A DNA stretch of 64,000 nt from Streptomyces sp. A0642. GTDB taxonomy: Bacteria > Actinomycetota > Actinomycetes > Streptomycetales > Streptomycetaceae. Positions 33,126 to 42,824 of this stretch are shown here, piece by piece. The stretch lies in contig NZ_SSBL01000007.1 in assembly GCF_004795105.1 (NCBI RefSeq), positions 186,001-250,000 of the forward strand, written 5' to 3'. Numbering within the stretch: position 1 is the stretch's first letter; the number at the start of each line of letters is the position of its first letter. Under the pieces are notes generated by a model, which did no database searches, was not told where the DNA came from, and worked only from the letters and a program-made list of their open reading frames with translations. The position numbers were made by a program, and so were the translations under genes.

Positions 33126-34436
33126 CTACGCGTGCTCGCCCCCGTGCCCCTTCGTGCAGGACAGGGATTCTTCCCGGGCCATGGGCGGGCCGGGCGGGGA
33201 GAAACCGGTCCGCACTTCTCCCTCGCCGAACCGGCCGACGAGACGGCTGAGCGGTTCCTCGGCGAGGAGCAGCGCGAGCCCGGCGGCGGCGCCGGACATG
33301 CCGAGGACTGCGACGCCGTCCGGGCCGCGGGCGGCCAGGACGGTTCCGCCGAGGAAGGAGCCCGCGGCGATGCCCGCCTGGAAGGCCGCGGAACTCGCCG
33401 CGGAGGCCACGTCCACGTTGCCCGGCGCGATGTGCAGGATCCGGCTGGTGAGAGCGGTGACCATGGCGGACAGGGACAGCAGGAGCAGCGTGATCGCCGC
33501 GACCGGGACGACGGGGCGGTCTCCGGCCGCCACCAGGAGCGCCAGGGCGGCAGTCACCAGGGCCACGGATCCGATCATGGTGCCGCGGGCGCTGCGGCCG
33601 GAGAGCAGTCCCGACACACTGGTGCCGATCAGCCCTCCGACGCCGCCCACCGCGAACACCGCCCCGATCGAGTGCGGCGAGATCCCGGCGACGTCGGTGA
33701 GGAAGACCGTGACGTACGTGTAGAAGGTGAAGAACCCGCCGATGACGACTGCGGTCGCCGTCACGACCAGCAGGAACCGGAACCGGTCGGGCTGCGGGGC
33801 GGTGGCGGCCGGGTTCGCCTCCACCGGCGAGGAGGGCAGCATGCCCACCACGGTGATCCCGGAGAGCAGTCCGAGGCAGCTCACCACCACGAACGGCACC
33901 CGCCAGTCGGTCTGCTGCCCGAGCCACGTTCCGGCGGGCGCACCCAGAACCTGTGCCAGCGACGACCCGCCGAACAGCGCGGCCACGACCTTCGCCCGCA
34001 CCCGCTCGGGAAACATGCCCGTGGCGGCCGAGGCGACCACCGACCACATCACCGCGTGGGTGAGCGCGATCAGAACGCGCGCCCCCAGCAGAACGCCATA
34101 GCCGGGAGCCATGCCGCACAGCAGCGTGGCGCCGGTGAAGAGTGCCAGCACCACGGCCAGCAGGCGTCGGCGAGGAATCCGCCGGGTCAACGCGGTCAGC
34201 GGGATGGCGGTCGCCATGACCACGAGGCCGTATCCGGTCACGAGGAGGCCCACCGAGGGCAGCGAGACCCCGAGGCCGTGTGCGATCTGCGGCAGCAGGC
34301 CCACGGGCAGGGCCTCGACCGTGGCGAAGGTGAACAGCGCGAGTGACAGCCCGGCCACCGCGACGAGCGCCCGCCCCCGTGGCACCTGGGCGGGCGACTC
34401 CCTCCGCCCGTCCGGCGAACCCGCGTTCGCAGTCAC
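33126..34436 (-). CDS. MFS transporter, drug/sugar efflux type (AraJ/CmlR-like)
   Basis: A 436-residue, 12-TM major facilitator of the DHA1 group. It shows the proton-antiporter-type pattern with motif A in loop 2-3 (IPLTALTRRIPRRRLLA), motif B-like sequence in TM4 (LLGARVLIALTHAVMWSV), and motif C-like GAPAGTWLGQQTDWRVPF in TM5. Likely exports a drug or sugar. The GTG at 34436 is preceded by GAGGGGG. It is divergent from xylF, and a TCGAAA-N2-TTTCGA palindrome lies 115 bp upstream of its start. Confidence 0.88.
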   Translation of the reverse strand: MTANAGSPDGRRESPAQVPRGRALVAVAGLSLALFTFATVEALPVGLLPQIAHGLGVSLPSVGLLVTGYGLVVMATAIPLTALTRRIPRRRLLAVVLALFTGATLLCGMAPGYGVLLGARVLIALTHAVMWSVVASAATGMFPERVRAKVVAALFGGSSLAQVLGAPAGTWLGQQTDWRVPFVVVSCLGLLSGITVVGMLPSSPVEANPAATAPQPDRFRFLLVVTATAVVIGGFFTFYTYVTVFLTDVAGISPHSIGAVFAVGGVGGLIGTSVSGLLSGRSARGTMIGSVALVTAALALLVAAGDRPVVPVAAITLLLLSLSAMVTALTSRILHIAPGNVDVASAASSAAFQAGIAAGSFLGGTVLAARGPDGVAVLGMSGAAAGLALLLAEEPLSRLVGRFGEGEVRTGFSPPGPPMAREESLSCTKGHGGEHA

Positions 34437-34924
34437 ACCCAGGCCCCCTCACGGTCTGCGCCGCCCGGAGACACCGCGGCACCGGAGGAGGGCGCGTACG
34501 CGAACGGGGCAAGCGCGCAGCAGAAGACCATGCGAAATATTCCGTGTCAAGCTCGAAACTTTTCGAGCCGGGCTCCCCGGCGGTGGCGGTGTGCCGGGTG
34601 TCGCGGGGGCGCGCCGCCCACTCACCCTCCGAGGCCGCCCGTCCGGCGACGGGTCCGCGACGCGCGGGCATCACGGCGACTCGGTACCGGAATTGACGAG
34701 CGATCAGTTGTCGTTGACCGATTACCGCCCCGTGACCCGATCGTAATCGGGCCGCACATGTGGAGGGCTGGTGGCCAGTCGGCCGAGCCGCGTATGTTGC
34801 CGCCCACAACATTCAACGCGTGAGGGCGCACCGCCTGTTCACGGCGTTGCCGGAGTCATCCCTCACTGCCGAACCGTGCGCCCCGTGCCGGACGGCCGTT
34901 ACCTCAGAAAGGGGGGCCCTTCCG
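34437..34924. other. Divergent promoter region between the MFS gene and xylF
   Basis: This 488-base region carries the palindrome at 34551-34568, listed separately, and no convincing gene. The xylF ribosome binding site is the AAAGGGGGG run about 12 bases before 34925. Confidence 0.5.
34551..34568. promoter_or_regulatory. Palindromic operator TCGAAA-N2-TTTCGA (xylF/MFS side)
   Basis: GCTCGAAACTTTTCGAGC is a perfect 18-base inverted repeat with 8-base arms around CT. A near-identical palindrome (43161-43178) lies at the promoter end of the second importer operon. With even spacing it differs from the CGAAA-N3-TTTCG sites at 13-22 kb. Rok7B7, encoded between the two sites, is a candidate ligand. 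Confidence 0.65.
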
Positions 34925-36019
34925 ATGCGCAAGGGAATCCTCATCGCCGGCACCTCCGTGGTGCTCATGACCTCGCTCGCCGCCTGCGGCGACTCCTCCG
35001 CGGGTGGCGACGACGCCGGAGGAGGCGCCAAGAAGCCGAAGATCGGCGTGATCCTTCCGGACAGCAAGTCGTCGGCCCGCTGGGAGGACGCGGACCGGCC
35101 GCTGCTGACCGCGGCCTTCAAAGCGGCGGGCGTGGACTACGACATCCAGAACGCGGAAGGCGACAAGCAGGCGTTCCAGACCATTGCCGACCAGATGATC
35201 ACCAAGGGTGTCAACGTCCTGGTGATCGTGAATCTGGACAGCGGCACCGGCAAGGCGGTCCTGAGCAAGGCCAAGTCGCAGGGCGTGGCCACCATCGACT
35301 ACGACCGGCTGACCCTCGGCGGCTCCGCCCAGTACTACGTCAGTTTCGACAACACGGCCGTCGGCAAGCTCCAGGGCGAAGGTCTCGGCAAGTGCCTGGC
35401 CGACCTGAACGCCAAGAAGCCCGTCGTCGCCGAGCTGAACGGGTCCCCGACCGACAACAACGCCACGCTGTTCGCCCAGGGTTACGACGGCGTCCTGAAC
35501 CCGAAGTACGCCTCGGGCGAGTACCGCAAGGGCCCCAACCAGTCGGTTCCGGACTGGGACAACGCTCAGGCCGGCACGATCTTCGAGCAGATGCTGACGA
35601 GCGAGCCCCGGATCGGCGGAGTGCTGGCCGCCAACGACGGCCTCGGCAACGCCGCCATCGCCGTGCTGCGCAAGAACCACCGCAACGGACAGGTGCCCGT
35701 CACCGGCCAGGACGCCACCGTTCAGGGCCTGCAGAACATTCTGGCGGGCGAGCAGTGCATGACGGTCTACAAGGCGGTGAAGAAGGAGGCGGACGCCACC
35801 GCGGCGCTCGCGGTGAGCCTCGCCAAGGGCCGGAAGGGGACGACGAACGCCACCGTCCACGATCCGGAGGGCAAGCGCGACGTGCCCGCGGTCCTCGAGA
35901 CCCCGGTGGCCGTCTACCAGGACAACGTCAAGGACGTCGTGGCCGACGGATACGTGACCACGGCCGACCTGTGCACCGGCAAGTACGCCGCTCTGTGCAC
36001 CAAGTACGGCGTCAAGTAG
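34925..36019 (+). CDS. xylF: Xylose-type ABC transporter substrate-binding lipoprotein
   Basis: A 364-residue sugar-binding protein of the RbsB/XylF group (Peripla_BP_4). The signal peptide ends in the lipobox LAAC, followed by a Gly/Asp-rich spacer and the mature domain starting PKIGVILPDSKSSARWEDAD; other family marks are NLDSGTGKAVLSKAKSQGVA and AANDGLGNAAIAVLRKNH. The ATG at 34925 follows a GGGGGG-containing ribosome binding site. The downstream order ATPase, permease, ROK regulator equals the S. coelicolor xylFGH-rok7B7 locus, which imports D-xylose; the gene name rests on that synteny and family match. Confidence 0.88.
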   Translation: MRKGILIAGTSVVLMTSLAACGDSSAGGDDAGGGAKKPKIGVILPDSKSSARWEDADRPLLTAAFKAAGVDYDIQNAEGDKQAFQTIADQMITKGVNVLVIVNLDSGTGKAVLSKAKSQGVATIDYDRLTLGGSAQYYVSFDNTAVGKLQGEGLGKCLADLNAKKPVVAELNGSPTDNNATLFAQGYDGVLNPKYASGEYRKGPNQSVPDWDNAQAGTIFEQMLTSEPRIGGVLAANDGLGNAAIAVLRKNHRNGQVPVTGQDATVQGLQNILAGEQCMTVYKAVKKEADATAALAVSLAKGRKGTTNATVHDPEGKRDVPAVLETPVAVYQDNVKDVVADGYVTTADLCTGKYAALCTKYGVK

Positions 36020-36109
36020 GCCATGCCGGACCCGACCGTCCCGGCCCCCGTCCCGGAGCAGGACGAGGGCCGGGGTCCGCGGCGCAACGAACCCAAGGAG
36101 CCGTCCACC

Positions 36110-36886
36110 ATGACAGCCACCCCGATCCTCGAACTGCGGGGGATCGACAAGAGCTTCGGCGCGGTGCAGGTGCTGCACGAGGTGAACTTCGCCGCCTACC
36201 CGGGGGAGGTGACCGCCCTGGTCGGCGACAACGGCGCCGGCAAGTCCACGCTGGTGAAGTGCATCGGCGGCATCCATCCGATCGACTCGGGCGAGTACCT
36301 TTTCGACGCCGAGCCTGTCCACGTGCACAGCCCGCGCGACGCAGCAGCGCTGGGCGTCGAGATCGTGTACCAGGACCTCGCGCTCTGCGACAACCTCGAC
36401 ATCGTCCAGAACATGTTCCTCGGCCGTGAGAAACGCCGCGGCATCGTGCTCGACGGCGGGACGATGGAGGAGATGGCGGCCAGCACGCTGAAGAGTCTTT
36501 CCGTGCGCACCGTGAAGTCGGTCCGGCAGAAGGTCTCCAGTCTCTCGGGCGGGCAACGGCAGACCGTGGCCATCGCCAAGGCCGTGCTGTGGAACAGCAG
36601 GGTCGTGGTCCTCGACGAGCCGACCGCGGCACTCGGCGTCGCGCAGACCGCTCAGGTCCTCGAGCTCGTCCGGAGGCTCGCCGACAACGGCCTCAGCGTC
36701 GTGCTGATCTCGCACAACATGAACGACGTCTTCGCGGTGTCCGACCGGATCGCCGCCCTCCACCTGGGCCGGATGGCCGCCCAGGTCAAGACCTCGGACC
36801 TGACGCACGCCCAGGTCGTCGAACTGATCACCGCAGGCCGCAGCGGGGACCTGGGCCTCGCCGACAGCAACGGAGCCACCTCATGA
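36110..36886 (+). CDS. xylG: Xylose ABC transporter ATP-binding protein
   Basis: A 258-residue single-domain ABC ATPase that powers the XylFH importer. Walker A GDNGAGKST (about residue 39), Q-loop VYQDLAL, signature LSGGQRQ, Walker B VVVLDEPTAAL and the H-loop ISHNM are all intact. Escherichia coli XylG has two fused ATPase domains; the single-domain form is usual in Streptomyces. The ATG at 36110 has AAGGAG 8 bases upstream; the open frame before it encodes a Pro/Glu-rich leader of unlikely function. It overlaps xylH by 4 bases. Confidence 0.92.
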   Translation: MTATPILELRGIDKSFGAVQVLHEVNFAAYPGEVTALVGDNGAGKSTLVKCIGGIHPIDSGEYLFDAEPVHVHSPRDAAALGVEIVYQDLALCDNLDIVQNMFLGREKRRGIVLDGGTMEEMAASTLKSLSVRTVKSVRQKVSSLSGGQRQTVAIAKAVLWNSRVVVLDEPTAALGVAQTAQVLELVRRLADNGLSVVLISHNMNDVFAVSDRIAALHLGRMAAQVKTSDLTHAQVVELITAGRSGDLGLADSNGATS

Positions 36887-38163
36887 CCGCCGCCCTCGCG
36901 CCCCAGAAGCCGGAAGGACGGGGAAGAACCGGAGGAACCGGCGCGGACGACCCCCACGAGACACCCGGTATCGGCGCTCTCGCCCGCGCCTACGTCGAGC
37001 GGGTCCGCGGGGGTGAACTGGGCGTGCTCCCCGCCGTCCTCGGCCTGGTCGTCCTCTGCGCGTTCTTCGCGGTCCTCCGCCCGGTCTTCCTCACCGAGCT
37101 CAACTTCGCCAACCTGCTGACCCAGGGGGCGGGCAGCATCGCCATCGCCATGGGCCTGGTCTTCCTCCTGCTCCTGGGCGAGATCGACCTGTCCGCCGGC
37201 TACGCCAGCGGCGTCTGCGCCGCCGTGCTGGCCATCCTCCTCACCGACCACGGATGGCCCTGGTACGGAGCGGTGGCCGCCGCGATGCTGACCGGAGTGG
37301 CCATCGGGCTGCTCCTGGGCCTTCTGGTGGCGAAGGTCGGGATTCCGTCCTTCGTCGTCACCCTGGCCGCCTTCCTGGGGTTCCAGGGCATCGTGCTGAT
37401 CCTCCTGAAGGAGGGCACCAACATCTCGATCGAGGACAAGACGATCCTCGCGATAGCCAACGACAACCTCAGCCCCGCGCTCGGCTGGGTCCTGCTCGCC
37501 GTCTGCGTCGCCGCCTACGCGGCCGTCCAGTTCCGCGCCAACGGCAACCGCAGGTCCCGGGGACTGCCCACCTCACCGCCCGCGCTGATCGCCCTGCGCC
37601 TCGGCACGGCCGTCGTACTCGGGGGTTTGGCGGTGTACCTGCTCAACCAGGAACGCAGCCGCAACGTCATCGTCGACTCGCTCAAGGGCGTGCCCATCGT
37701 CGTGCCGGTCATCGGGGCCCTGCTGGTCATCGGCACCTTCGTGCTCCAGCGCACCTCCTTCGGACTGCACATCTACGCGGTGGGCGGCAGTGCCGAGGGA
37801 GCCCGCAGAGCCGGCATCAACGTGGCCTTCATCCGCATCTCCGCATTCGTCATCTGCTCGGCCATGGCGGCAGTCGGCGGGATCATCGCCGCCTCGCGCG
37901 GCAACTCGGTGGACCCGAACACGGGCGGCAGCAACGTCCTCCTGCTCGCCGTGGGCGGCGCGGTCATCGGCGGCACCAGTCTGTTCGGCGGGCGCGGACG
38001 CGTCATCGACGCCGTCCTGGGCGGCATGGTGGTCGCCGTGATCCAGAACGGCATGGGCCTCATGGGGTACAGCTCGGGCGTCAAGTACGCTGTCACCGGT
38101 TCGGTACTGCTGGTGGCCGCAGGGGTGGACGCTCTGTCCCGCCGCCGCGCCGCGCAACGATGA
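36883..38163 (+). CDS. xylH: Xylose ABC transporter permease
   Basis: A 426-residue branched-type sugar permease (RbsC/XylH family) with about ten TM helices. The family motif GEIDLSAGYASGVCAAVLA lies near residue 92, and the conserved late loop ISAFVICSAMAAVGGIIAAS with VDPNTGGSNVLLLAVGGAVI is present. Its ATG overlaps the xylG stop (ATGA), so expression is coupled. It forms the membrane channel for XylF-bound sugar. Confidence 0.92.
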   Translation: MTAALAPQKPEGRGRTGGTGADDPHETPGIGALARAYVERVRGGELGVLPAVLGLVVLCAFFAVLRPVFLTELNFANLLTQGAGSIAIAMGLVFLLLLGEIDLSAGYASGVCAAVLAILLTDHGWPWYGAVAAAMLTGVAIGLLLGLLVAKVGIPSFVVTLAAFLGFQGIVLILLKEGTNISIEDKTILAIANDNLSPALGWVLLAVCVAAYAAVQFRANGNRRSRGLPTSPPALIALRLGTAVVLGGLAVYLLNQERSRNVIVDSLKGVPIVVPVIGALLVIGTFVLQRTSFGLHIYAVGGSAEGARRAGINVAFIRISAFVICSAMAAVGGIIAASRGNSVDPNTGGSNVLLLAVGGAVIGGTSLFGGRGRVIDAVLGGMVVAVIQNGMGLMGYSSGVKYAVTGSVLLVAAGVDALSRRRAAQR

Positions 38164-38172
38164 GGTTCCCTT

Positions 38173-39411
38173 ATGAAAGCCGGTCCTTCCCAGGAGGAGA
38201 TCCGCCGGCACAACCTCAGTACCCTGCTGCGCCACGTCCACATCGGCGGCCCCGCCTCCCGGACCGTTCTCGCCGAGCGCATGGGAGTCAACCGCAGCAC
38301 CGTACTGGGCCTGGTCAGTGAGCTCACCGGCGCGGGCCTCGTGCGCGAGGAGCTCCCGCGGGACACCGGCCGGGCGGGACGTCCTTCGCTCGTGGTGCGC
38401 CCCGAGTCCGCACGCGCCCACGTCCTCGCGTTCGACATCGGTGTGGACCGCCTGACCGCGGCACGCATCGGCCTCGGCGGCCTCTTCCTCGACCGGCACG
38501 AGGTTCCCTGGGCGGTGGCGGGCCCCCAGCCCCCCGGGCAGGTCGCGGAGGCGCTCACGGAGTCGGCCCGGCAGATGCTGACCGCCGCTCCGGCCGGCAG
38601 CCACTGTGTCGGCGTCGGAGTGGCGGTGCGAGGCATCGTCCGCCATCCCGACGGGCTGGTCCGATTCGCTCCCAACCTGGGCTGGTCGGAAGAGGACTTC
38701 GGCGCCCAGCTCGCCGACCGCCTCGGCCTCACCGTTCCGGTCGCCATCGGCAACGAGGCCAACGTCGCGGCGCTGGCCGAGCATCTGCGCGGTGCCGGAG
38801 CCGGCTGCCGCAACGTCGTCTATCTGCACGGCGACATCGGAATCGGGGCCGGTGTCATCGTCGACGGACGGCTGCTGCGCGGCGAGGACGGCTACGGGGG
38901 CGAAGTCGGCCACATGATCGTGAACCCGCACGGCGGCCGGCCCTGCGGTTGCGGCGCCACCGGCTGCCTCGAAGCCGAGGCCGGCGCGCGGGCCCTGCTC
39001 GAGGCCGCCCGGCGGGACGGCCGTACCCCGGGCCACGACACGGTACGCGCCGTCGTCGCGGCCGCCGACCGCGGGGACGTCGTCGCCGCCGCCGCTCTGC
39101 GCCGCGTCGGCGACTGGCTGGGTGTCGGGGTCGCCAATCTGGTCAATGTCTTCAATCCGGGAACCGTGATCTTCGGGGGCGTGCTCCGGGACGTCTTCCT
39201 CGGCGCGGCCGCGCAGGTGCGCAGCCGCATCAACACCACCGCCCTCGGGGCCTCCCGCGAGAACCTCCGGCTGCGGGTCTGCGAACTCGGCGACAGCGCC
39301 GTGCTGATCGGCGCCGCGGAACTCGCCTTCTCGGAAAGCCTGGACAACCCCCTGGAGGTCCTGGCCCGGCTCGACGGTCAGCAGGGGCCCGGGGTGCGTA
39401 CCGAGTCATGA
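38173..39411 (+). CDS. rok7B7: ROK-family transcriptional regulator
   Basis: A 412-residue ROK protein with an N-terminal winged HTH (LAERMGVNRSTVLGLVSELT, about 34-54) and a sugar-kinase-like domain. The ROK signature GIGAGVIVDGRLLRGEDGYG and the zinc motif CGCGATGCLE are intact. It starts 10 bp after xylH on the same strand, so it is probably part of the operon. In S. coelicolor, Rok7B7 beside xylFGH affects xylose use, carbon catabolite repression and antibiotic production; gene order here is the same. The name is by synteny. Confidence 0.85.
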   Translation: MKAGPSQEEIRRHNLSTLLRHVHIGGPASRTVLAERMGVNRSTVLGLVSELTGAGLVREELPRDTGRAGRPSLVVRPESARAHVLAFDIGVDRLTAARIGLGGLFLDRHEVPWAVAGPQPPGQVAEALTESARQMLTAAPAGSHCVGVGVAVRGIVRHPDGLVRFAPNLGWSEEDFGAQLADRLGLTVPVAIGNEANVAALAEHLRGAGAGCRNVVYLHGDIGIGAGVIVDGRLLRGEDGYGGEVGHMIVNPHGGRPCGCGATGCLEAEAGARALLEAARRDGRTPGHDTVRAVVAAADRGDVVAAAALRRVGDWLGVGVANLVNVFNPGTVIFGGVLRDVFLGAAAQVRSRINTTALGASRENLRLRVCELGDSAVLIGAAELAFSESLDNPLEVLARLDGQQGPGVRTES

Positions 39412-39594
39412 ACTCCGGCCGGTCCGGGAAGCTCCGGCCGGAGGGCGACGCCGGCGGCCGTGCGCGGGAACGCGCCGCCGGTGCCGGCAGACGCCGCACA
39501 TGGGGGTTCCCTCCTCCGACAGCCGCCTGTCCCTGCCGCGGAGCACGGCAGGAACAGGCGTGCGGACGAGGGCGCGAAGAACCTGGTGCCGAAG

Positions 39595-40497
39595 TCAGCC
39601 CTTCACGGCGCCGGTGAGACCGCCGACGATCCGCTTCTCGAAGACCGAGAAGAAGACCAGTGCGGGCAGCATGGCGAGCGAGGTGAACGCGAGGACCTTC
39701 GCGGTGTCCAGGGAGTACTGCGAGGAGAAGGCCTGGACGCCCAGGGGCAGGGTGAAGTTGGCTTGCGAGTTGAGGATGTAAAGGGGCAGGACGTAGTTGT
39801 TCCAACTGCCGATGAACGCGAGAATTCCGACGGTCACCACACCGGGCAGCGACAACGGGATCACCATGCGGAAGAAGAATCCCAGCCGGCTCGCCCCGTC
39901 GATCGCGGCGGCTTCCTCGATCTCGTTCGGAATGGCCCTGAGGAACGGGACCAGAATGATGACGGTCGTCGGCAGGCCGAACGCGATCTGCGGAACGATG
40001 ACGCCCAGCAGGTTGTCGACGAGTCCGAGTTTCTTGATGACGATGTACAGCGGGGTGATCGCGATGACCATCGGGAACATCAGCCCCGCGGCGAACATCG
40101 AATACATCGCCCCTTTGAGCCTGAAGTCATAGCGCGCGAGCACGAAGCTCACCATCAGGCCGAGTACGACGATGCCGACGGTGCTCGCGAACCCGACGAT
40201 GAGGGAGTTGGCGAATTCCCCCCAGAACGTGTTCGACCTCAGCACGGCGGCGTAGTTGCCGAGGACCCAGGGGTGCGGCAGGGCGGCCGGGCTCGTGGTG
40301 ATCTGCGAGTTGGTGCGGAATCCGCCGAGCACGATGTAGAGCACCGGTGCGATGCAGGCGCCGATGAAGAGCAGCGCGACGAAGTAGGTGAAGGGATGCC
40401 CCCACCGCTGCGGTCCGTCGCGACGGCCGGGGCGACCGGTGGGGGTATCCGGCTCCGCGGCGGAGGAGGGCCGGGGGCCGACGGACGTCGCACTCAT
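39595..40497 (-). CDS. Carbohydrate ABC transporter permease (MalG type)
   Basis: A 300-residue MalG-type permease with six predicted TM helices and the EAA loop EEAAAIDGASRLGFFFRMVIPL. It is the last gene of a three-gene operon (binding protein, permease, permease) that converges on rok7B7. Its ATG overlaps the upstream permease stop by one base (TGATG). No ATPase is encoded, so energising by MsiK is expected. The same arrangement lies beside rok7B7 in S. coelicolor (recalled). The substrate is unknown. Confidence 0.92.
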   Translation of the reverse strand: MSATSVGPRPSSAAEPDTPTGRPGRRDGPQRWGHPFTYFVALLFIGACIAPVLYIVLGGFRTNSQITTSPAALPHPWVLGNYAAVLRSNTFWGEFANSLIVGFASTVGIVVLGLMVSFVLARYDFRLKGAMYSMFAAGLMFPMVIAITPLYIVIKKLGLVDNLLGVIVPQIAFGLPTTVIILVPFLRAIPNEIEEAAAIDGASRLGFFFRMVIPLSLPGVVTVGILAFIGSWNNYVLPLYILNSQANFTLPLGVQAFSSQYSLDTAKVLAFTSLAMLPALVFFSVFEKRIVGGLTGAVKG

Positions 40498-41519
40498 CAG
40501 TGGGCTCCTTCGGTGACGGCGCCCCGGAGGTCACGGCGCAGCACGTAGCGCTGGTAGACCAGCGCGACAATGAGCGAGATCAGGAACATCACGACCGCGA
40601 CGGCGCTGCCGTAGCCGTAGTTTCCCGCGCTGCGCCCCTGGGCGACCATGTAGATCGCCATGGTCGAGGTGCCCGCGGTGCCCGAGACGTACTGGCCCCA
40701 GATGATGTACACGAGATCGAACAACTGCAGTGAGCCGATGATCGACAAGAAGGCCCAGATGCGGATCGTCGGCCCCAGCAGCGGCAGCGTGATGCGCCGC
40801 TGGACCTGCCAGTAGGACGCGCCATCGATCTGAGCGGCCTCGAACAGTTCCTCGGGGATCGACTGCAGGCCGGCGAGCATCAGAATCACCGCGAACCCGA
40901 CGTACTTCCACGAGATGATGCCCATCAGCGTCCAGATGGCCAGCTTCGGGTCGGAGAGCCACTCGGCCTGGAGGAAGCCCAGGCCGGCGTGGCGCAGCAG
41001 ATCGTTGACGGCGCCGTTGCTCTGGAGCATCAGGCTCCAGCCGGTGCCGACGATGACCTCGGAGATGACGTAGGGCACGAAGATCAGGACGCGGATGGCC
41101 GAACGGCCGCGGACCTTCTGGTTGAGCAGGAGCGCGAGTGTGATCGCGACGGGACCCTGGATGACCAGGGAGAGCACCATGATCAGGCCGCTGTGCCACA
41201 GGACTTGCTGGAACGCGGGGTCGGTGAGGATCAGCTTGTAGTTGTTCAGGCCGACCCAGTCCGTGGGCGCCCCGTAACCATGCCACCGGTAGAAGCCGTA
41301 GAACGCGGCGAGCGCGACCGGGAAGATCACGAACGCCAGGAACATGATGATCGCCGGTCCGGACAGGACCACGATTTCGAGTCGCATCTTGGCACGGCCG
41401 CGACGGCGCCCAGCCGCTCGCGGCGGAGCCGGCGGCGCGGACTTCGCCGCACCCCCGACTCCCGGCGTGCCCTGCGACTGGCGGCCGGGGGCCGTGTCAG
41501 TACCCAGGGTGTCGCTCAT
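40497..41519 (-). CDS. Carbohydrate ABC transporter permease (MalF type)
   Basis: A 340-residue MalF-type permease: a ~45-residue polar, Pro/Ala/Arg-rich N-terminal extension, then six TM helices and the EAA loop EELFEAAQIDGASYWQVQRR. It starts 10 bases after the binding-protein stop and overlaps the next permease by one base. Confidence 0.92.
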   Translation of the reverse strand: MSDTLGTDTAPGRQSQGTPGVGGAAKSAPPAPPRAAGRRRGRAKMRLEIVVLSGPAIIMFLAFVIFPVALAAFYGFYRWHGYGAPTDWVGLNNYKLILTDPAFQQVLWHSGLIMVLSLVIQGPVAITLALLLNQKVRGRSAIRVLIFVPYVISEVIVGTGWSLMLQSNGAVNDLLRHAGLGFLQAEWLSDPKLAIWTLMGIISWKYVGFAVILMLAGLQSIPEELFEAAQIDGASYWQVQRRITLPLLGPTIRIWAFLSIIGSLQLFDLVYIIWGQYVSGTAGTSTMAIYMVAQGRSAGNYGYGSAVAVVMFLISLIVALVYQRYVLRRDLRGAVTEGAH

Positions 41520-41529
41520 GGTCTGCCAC

Positions 41530-42783
41530 TCAGCCCCTCGCGGCAGCGGCGTTGCTGTCCTTGACGATGTCGGCGGCGGAGCCCTGGCCGGCCATCAGTT
41601 TGACGACCGCGGTGTTCATGGCGTTGCCGACGTTCTGGCCGTACTCGGTGTCGAGGAACATCATGGAGTAGGGAGCCTTGTTGAAGGCCTCCAGCGCGGA
41701 GATGTTGTAGGAGTCGGTGACGACCCCTTGGGCCTTCTTGTTCACCGGGATCGCGTAGAAGGCCTTGGCATAGGGCTCCTGCTGCTCCTTGGTGACAAGG
41801 AACTCGAGGAAGTCGACGGCCTCCTTCGGGGCGTTCTTGGACAGGGAGAATCCGTCGAGACCGCCCATGATGGCGGTCGGGTCGCCCTGGCCACCGGCCA
41901 CGGTGGGGAAGGGGAACCAGCCCAGGTCGGAAAGCGGCTTCTTGTCCGGGGTCAGGTTGGCGACCACACCGGGCTCCCAGTTGCCCATGAGTTCCATGCC
42001 CGCCTTGTGGTTGGCGAGCATGCCCGCCGACGACCCGGCGCCCTGCTGCGAGGAGTTCGTCAGGAATCCCTTCTGGAAGGGCTCTGCCTTGAGGAACGAG
42101 GCGAGGTCCTCGCCGGCCTTGGTCCAGCACGGATCGTTGAAGTCGAGCGACTTGGCGGTCTTCTTCATGGTGTCTTGACTGCAGGCCCGCAGGGCGAAGT
42201 TGTAGTACCAGTGCGCTGCCGGCCACGCGTCCTTGGCGCCGACCGCGATCGGGGCGACCTTGATCGCCTTCAACTTCGCCACGGCGGACTTGAGTTCGTC
42301 CATCGTCGTCGGCGTCGCGGTGATGCCGGCCTGCTTGAACAGGTCCTTGCTGTAGTAGATGCCCTCGGGCTGCGTGTCGACCGGCACCGCGTAGAGCTTG
42401 CCGTCGATCGAATAGCCCGCCAGACCCGCCTCGCCCGCGTTCTCCTTGCCGGCGGCGCTGAGACTCAGCTCCTGGACCTGGCCGGCGTCGACCATGGCCT
42501 GCATCTTGCCGCCACCGCGCTGCAGGAAGATGTCCGGCGCGGAGTTCGAGTTGAGCGCGGTCTGCAGTTTGCCGTCGAAGTCCTCGTTCTGCACCGTCTG
42601 GAGCTTGATGGTGACGTTCGGGTGCTGCGAGTGGTACGCCTTCGCGGCGGTCTTCCAGTACTCCGCACCCGGCCCGGGCGTCGCGTTCTCCCAGAGGGTC
42701 AACGTGACCTTGCCGTTGGACGCACCACTGCCGGCGTCGTCGCCGCCACCGGCGCAGCCGGTGGCGGCGAGCGCGATGCCCAA
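41530..42783 (-). CDS. Sugar ABC transporter substrate-binding protein, 5' end apparently frameshifted
   Basis: A family 1 solute-binding protein (about 417 residues; VTLTLWENATPGPGAEYWKT; APDIFLQRGGGKMQAMVDAG) with lipobox AATGC. The only start in this frame is a TTG at 42783, which leaves a signal peptide without a basic n-region (LGIALAATGC). Codons just upstream in frame (TAVAIG) extend the hydrophobic core but have no start before a TGA. In another frame an ATG at 42824 with GGGATC upstream encodes MTRKYAAR, the expected n-region. A single missing base between 42805 and 42824 would join them. Either a real frameshift or a sequence error is likely. It is the first gene of the importer operon. 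Confidence 0.85.
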   Translation of the reverse strand: MGIALAATGCAGGGDDAGSGASNGKVTLTLWENATPGPGAEYWKTAAKAYHSQHPNVTIKLQTVQNEDFDGKLQTALNSNSAPDIFLQRGGGKMQAMVDAGQVQELSLSAAGKENAGEAGLAGYSIDGKLYAVPVDTQPEGIYYSKDLFKQAGITATPTTMDELKSAVAKLKAIKVAPIAVGAKDAWPAAHWYYNFALRACSQDTMKKTAKSLDFNDPCWTKAGEDLASFLKAEPFQKGFLTNSSQQGAGSSAGMLANHKAGMELMGNWEPGVVANLTPDKKPLSDLGWFPFPTVAGGQGDPTAIMGGLDGFSLSKNAPKEAVDFLEFLVTKEQQEPYAKAFYAIPVNKKAQGVVTDSYNISALEAFNKAPYSMMFLDTEYGQNVGNAMNTAVVKLMAGQGSAADIVKDSNAAAARG

Positions 42784-42824
42784 GCCGATCGCGACGGCCG
42801 TCGCGCTGCGTACTTCCTCGTCAT

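Noticed and set aside
34904..36808. A 634-codon minus-strand frame across xylF and xylG
   Set aside because: Antisense to two genes with lipobox and ABC motifs; translation resembles no family.
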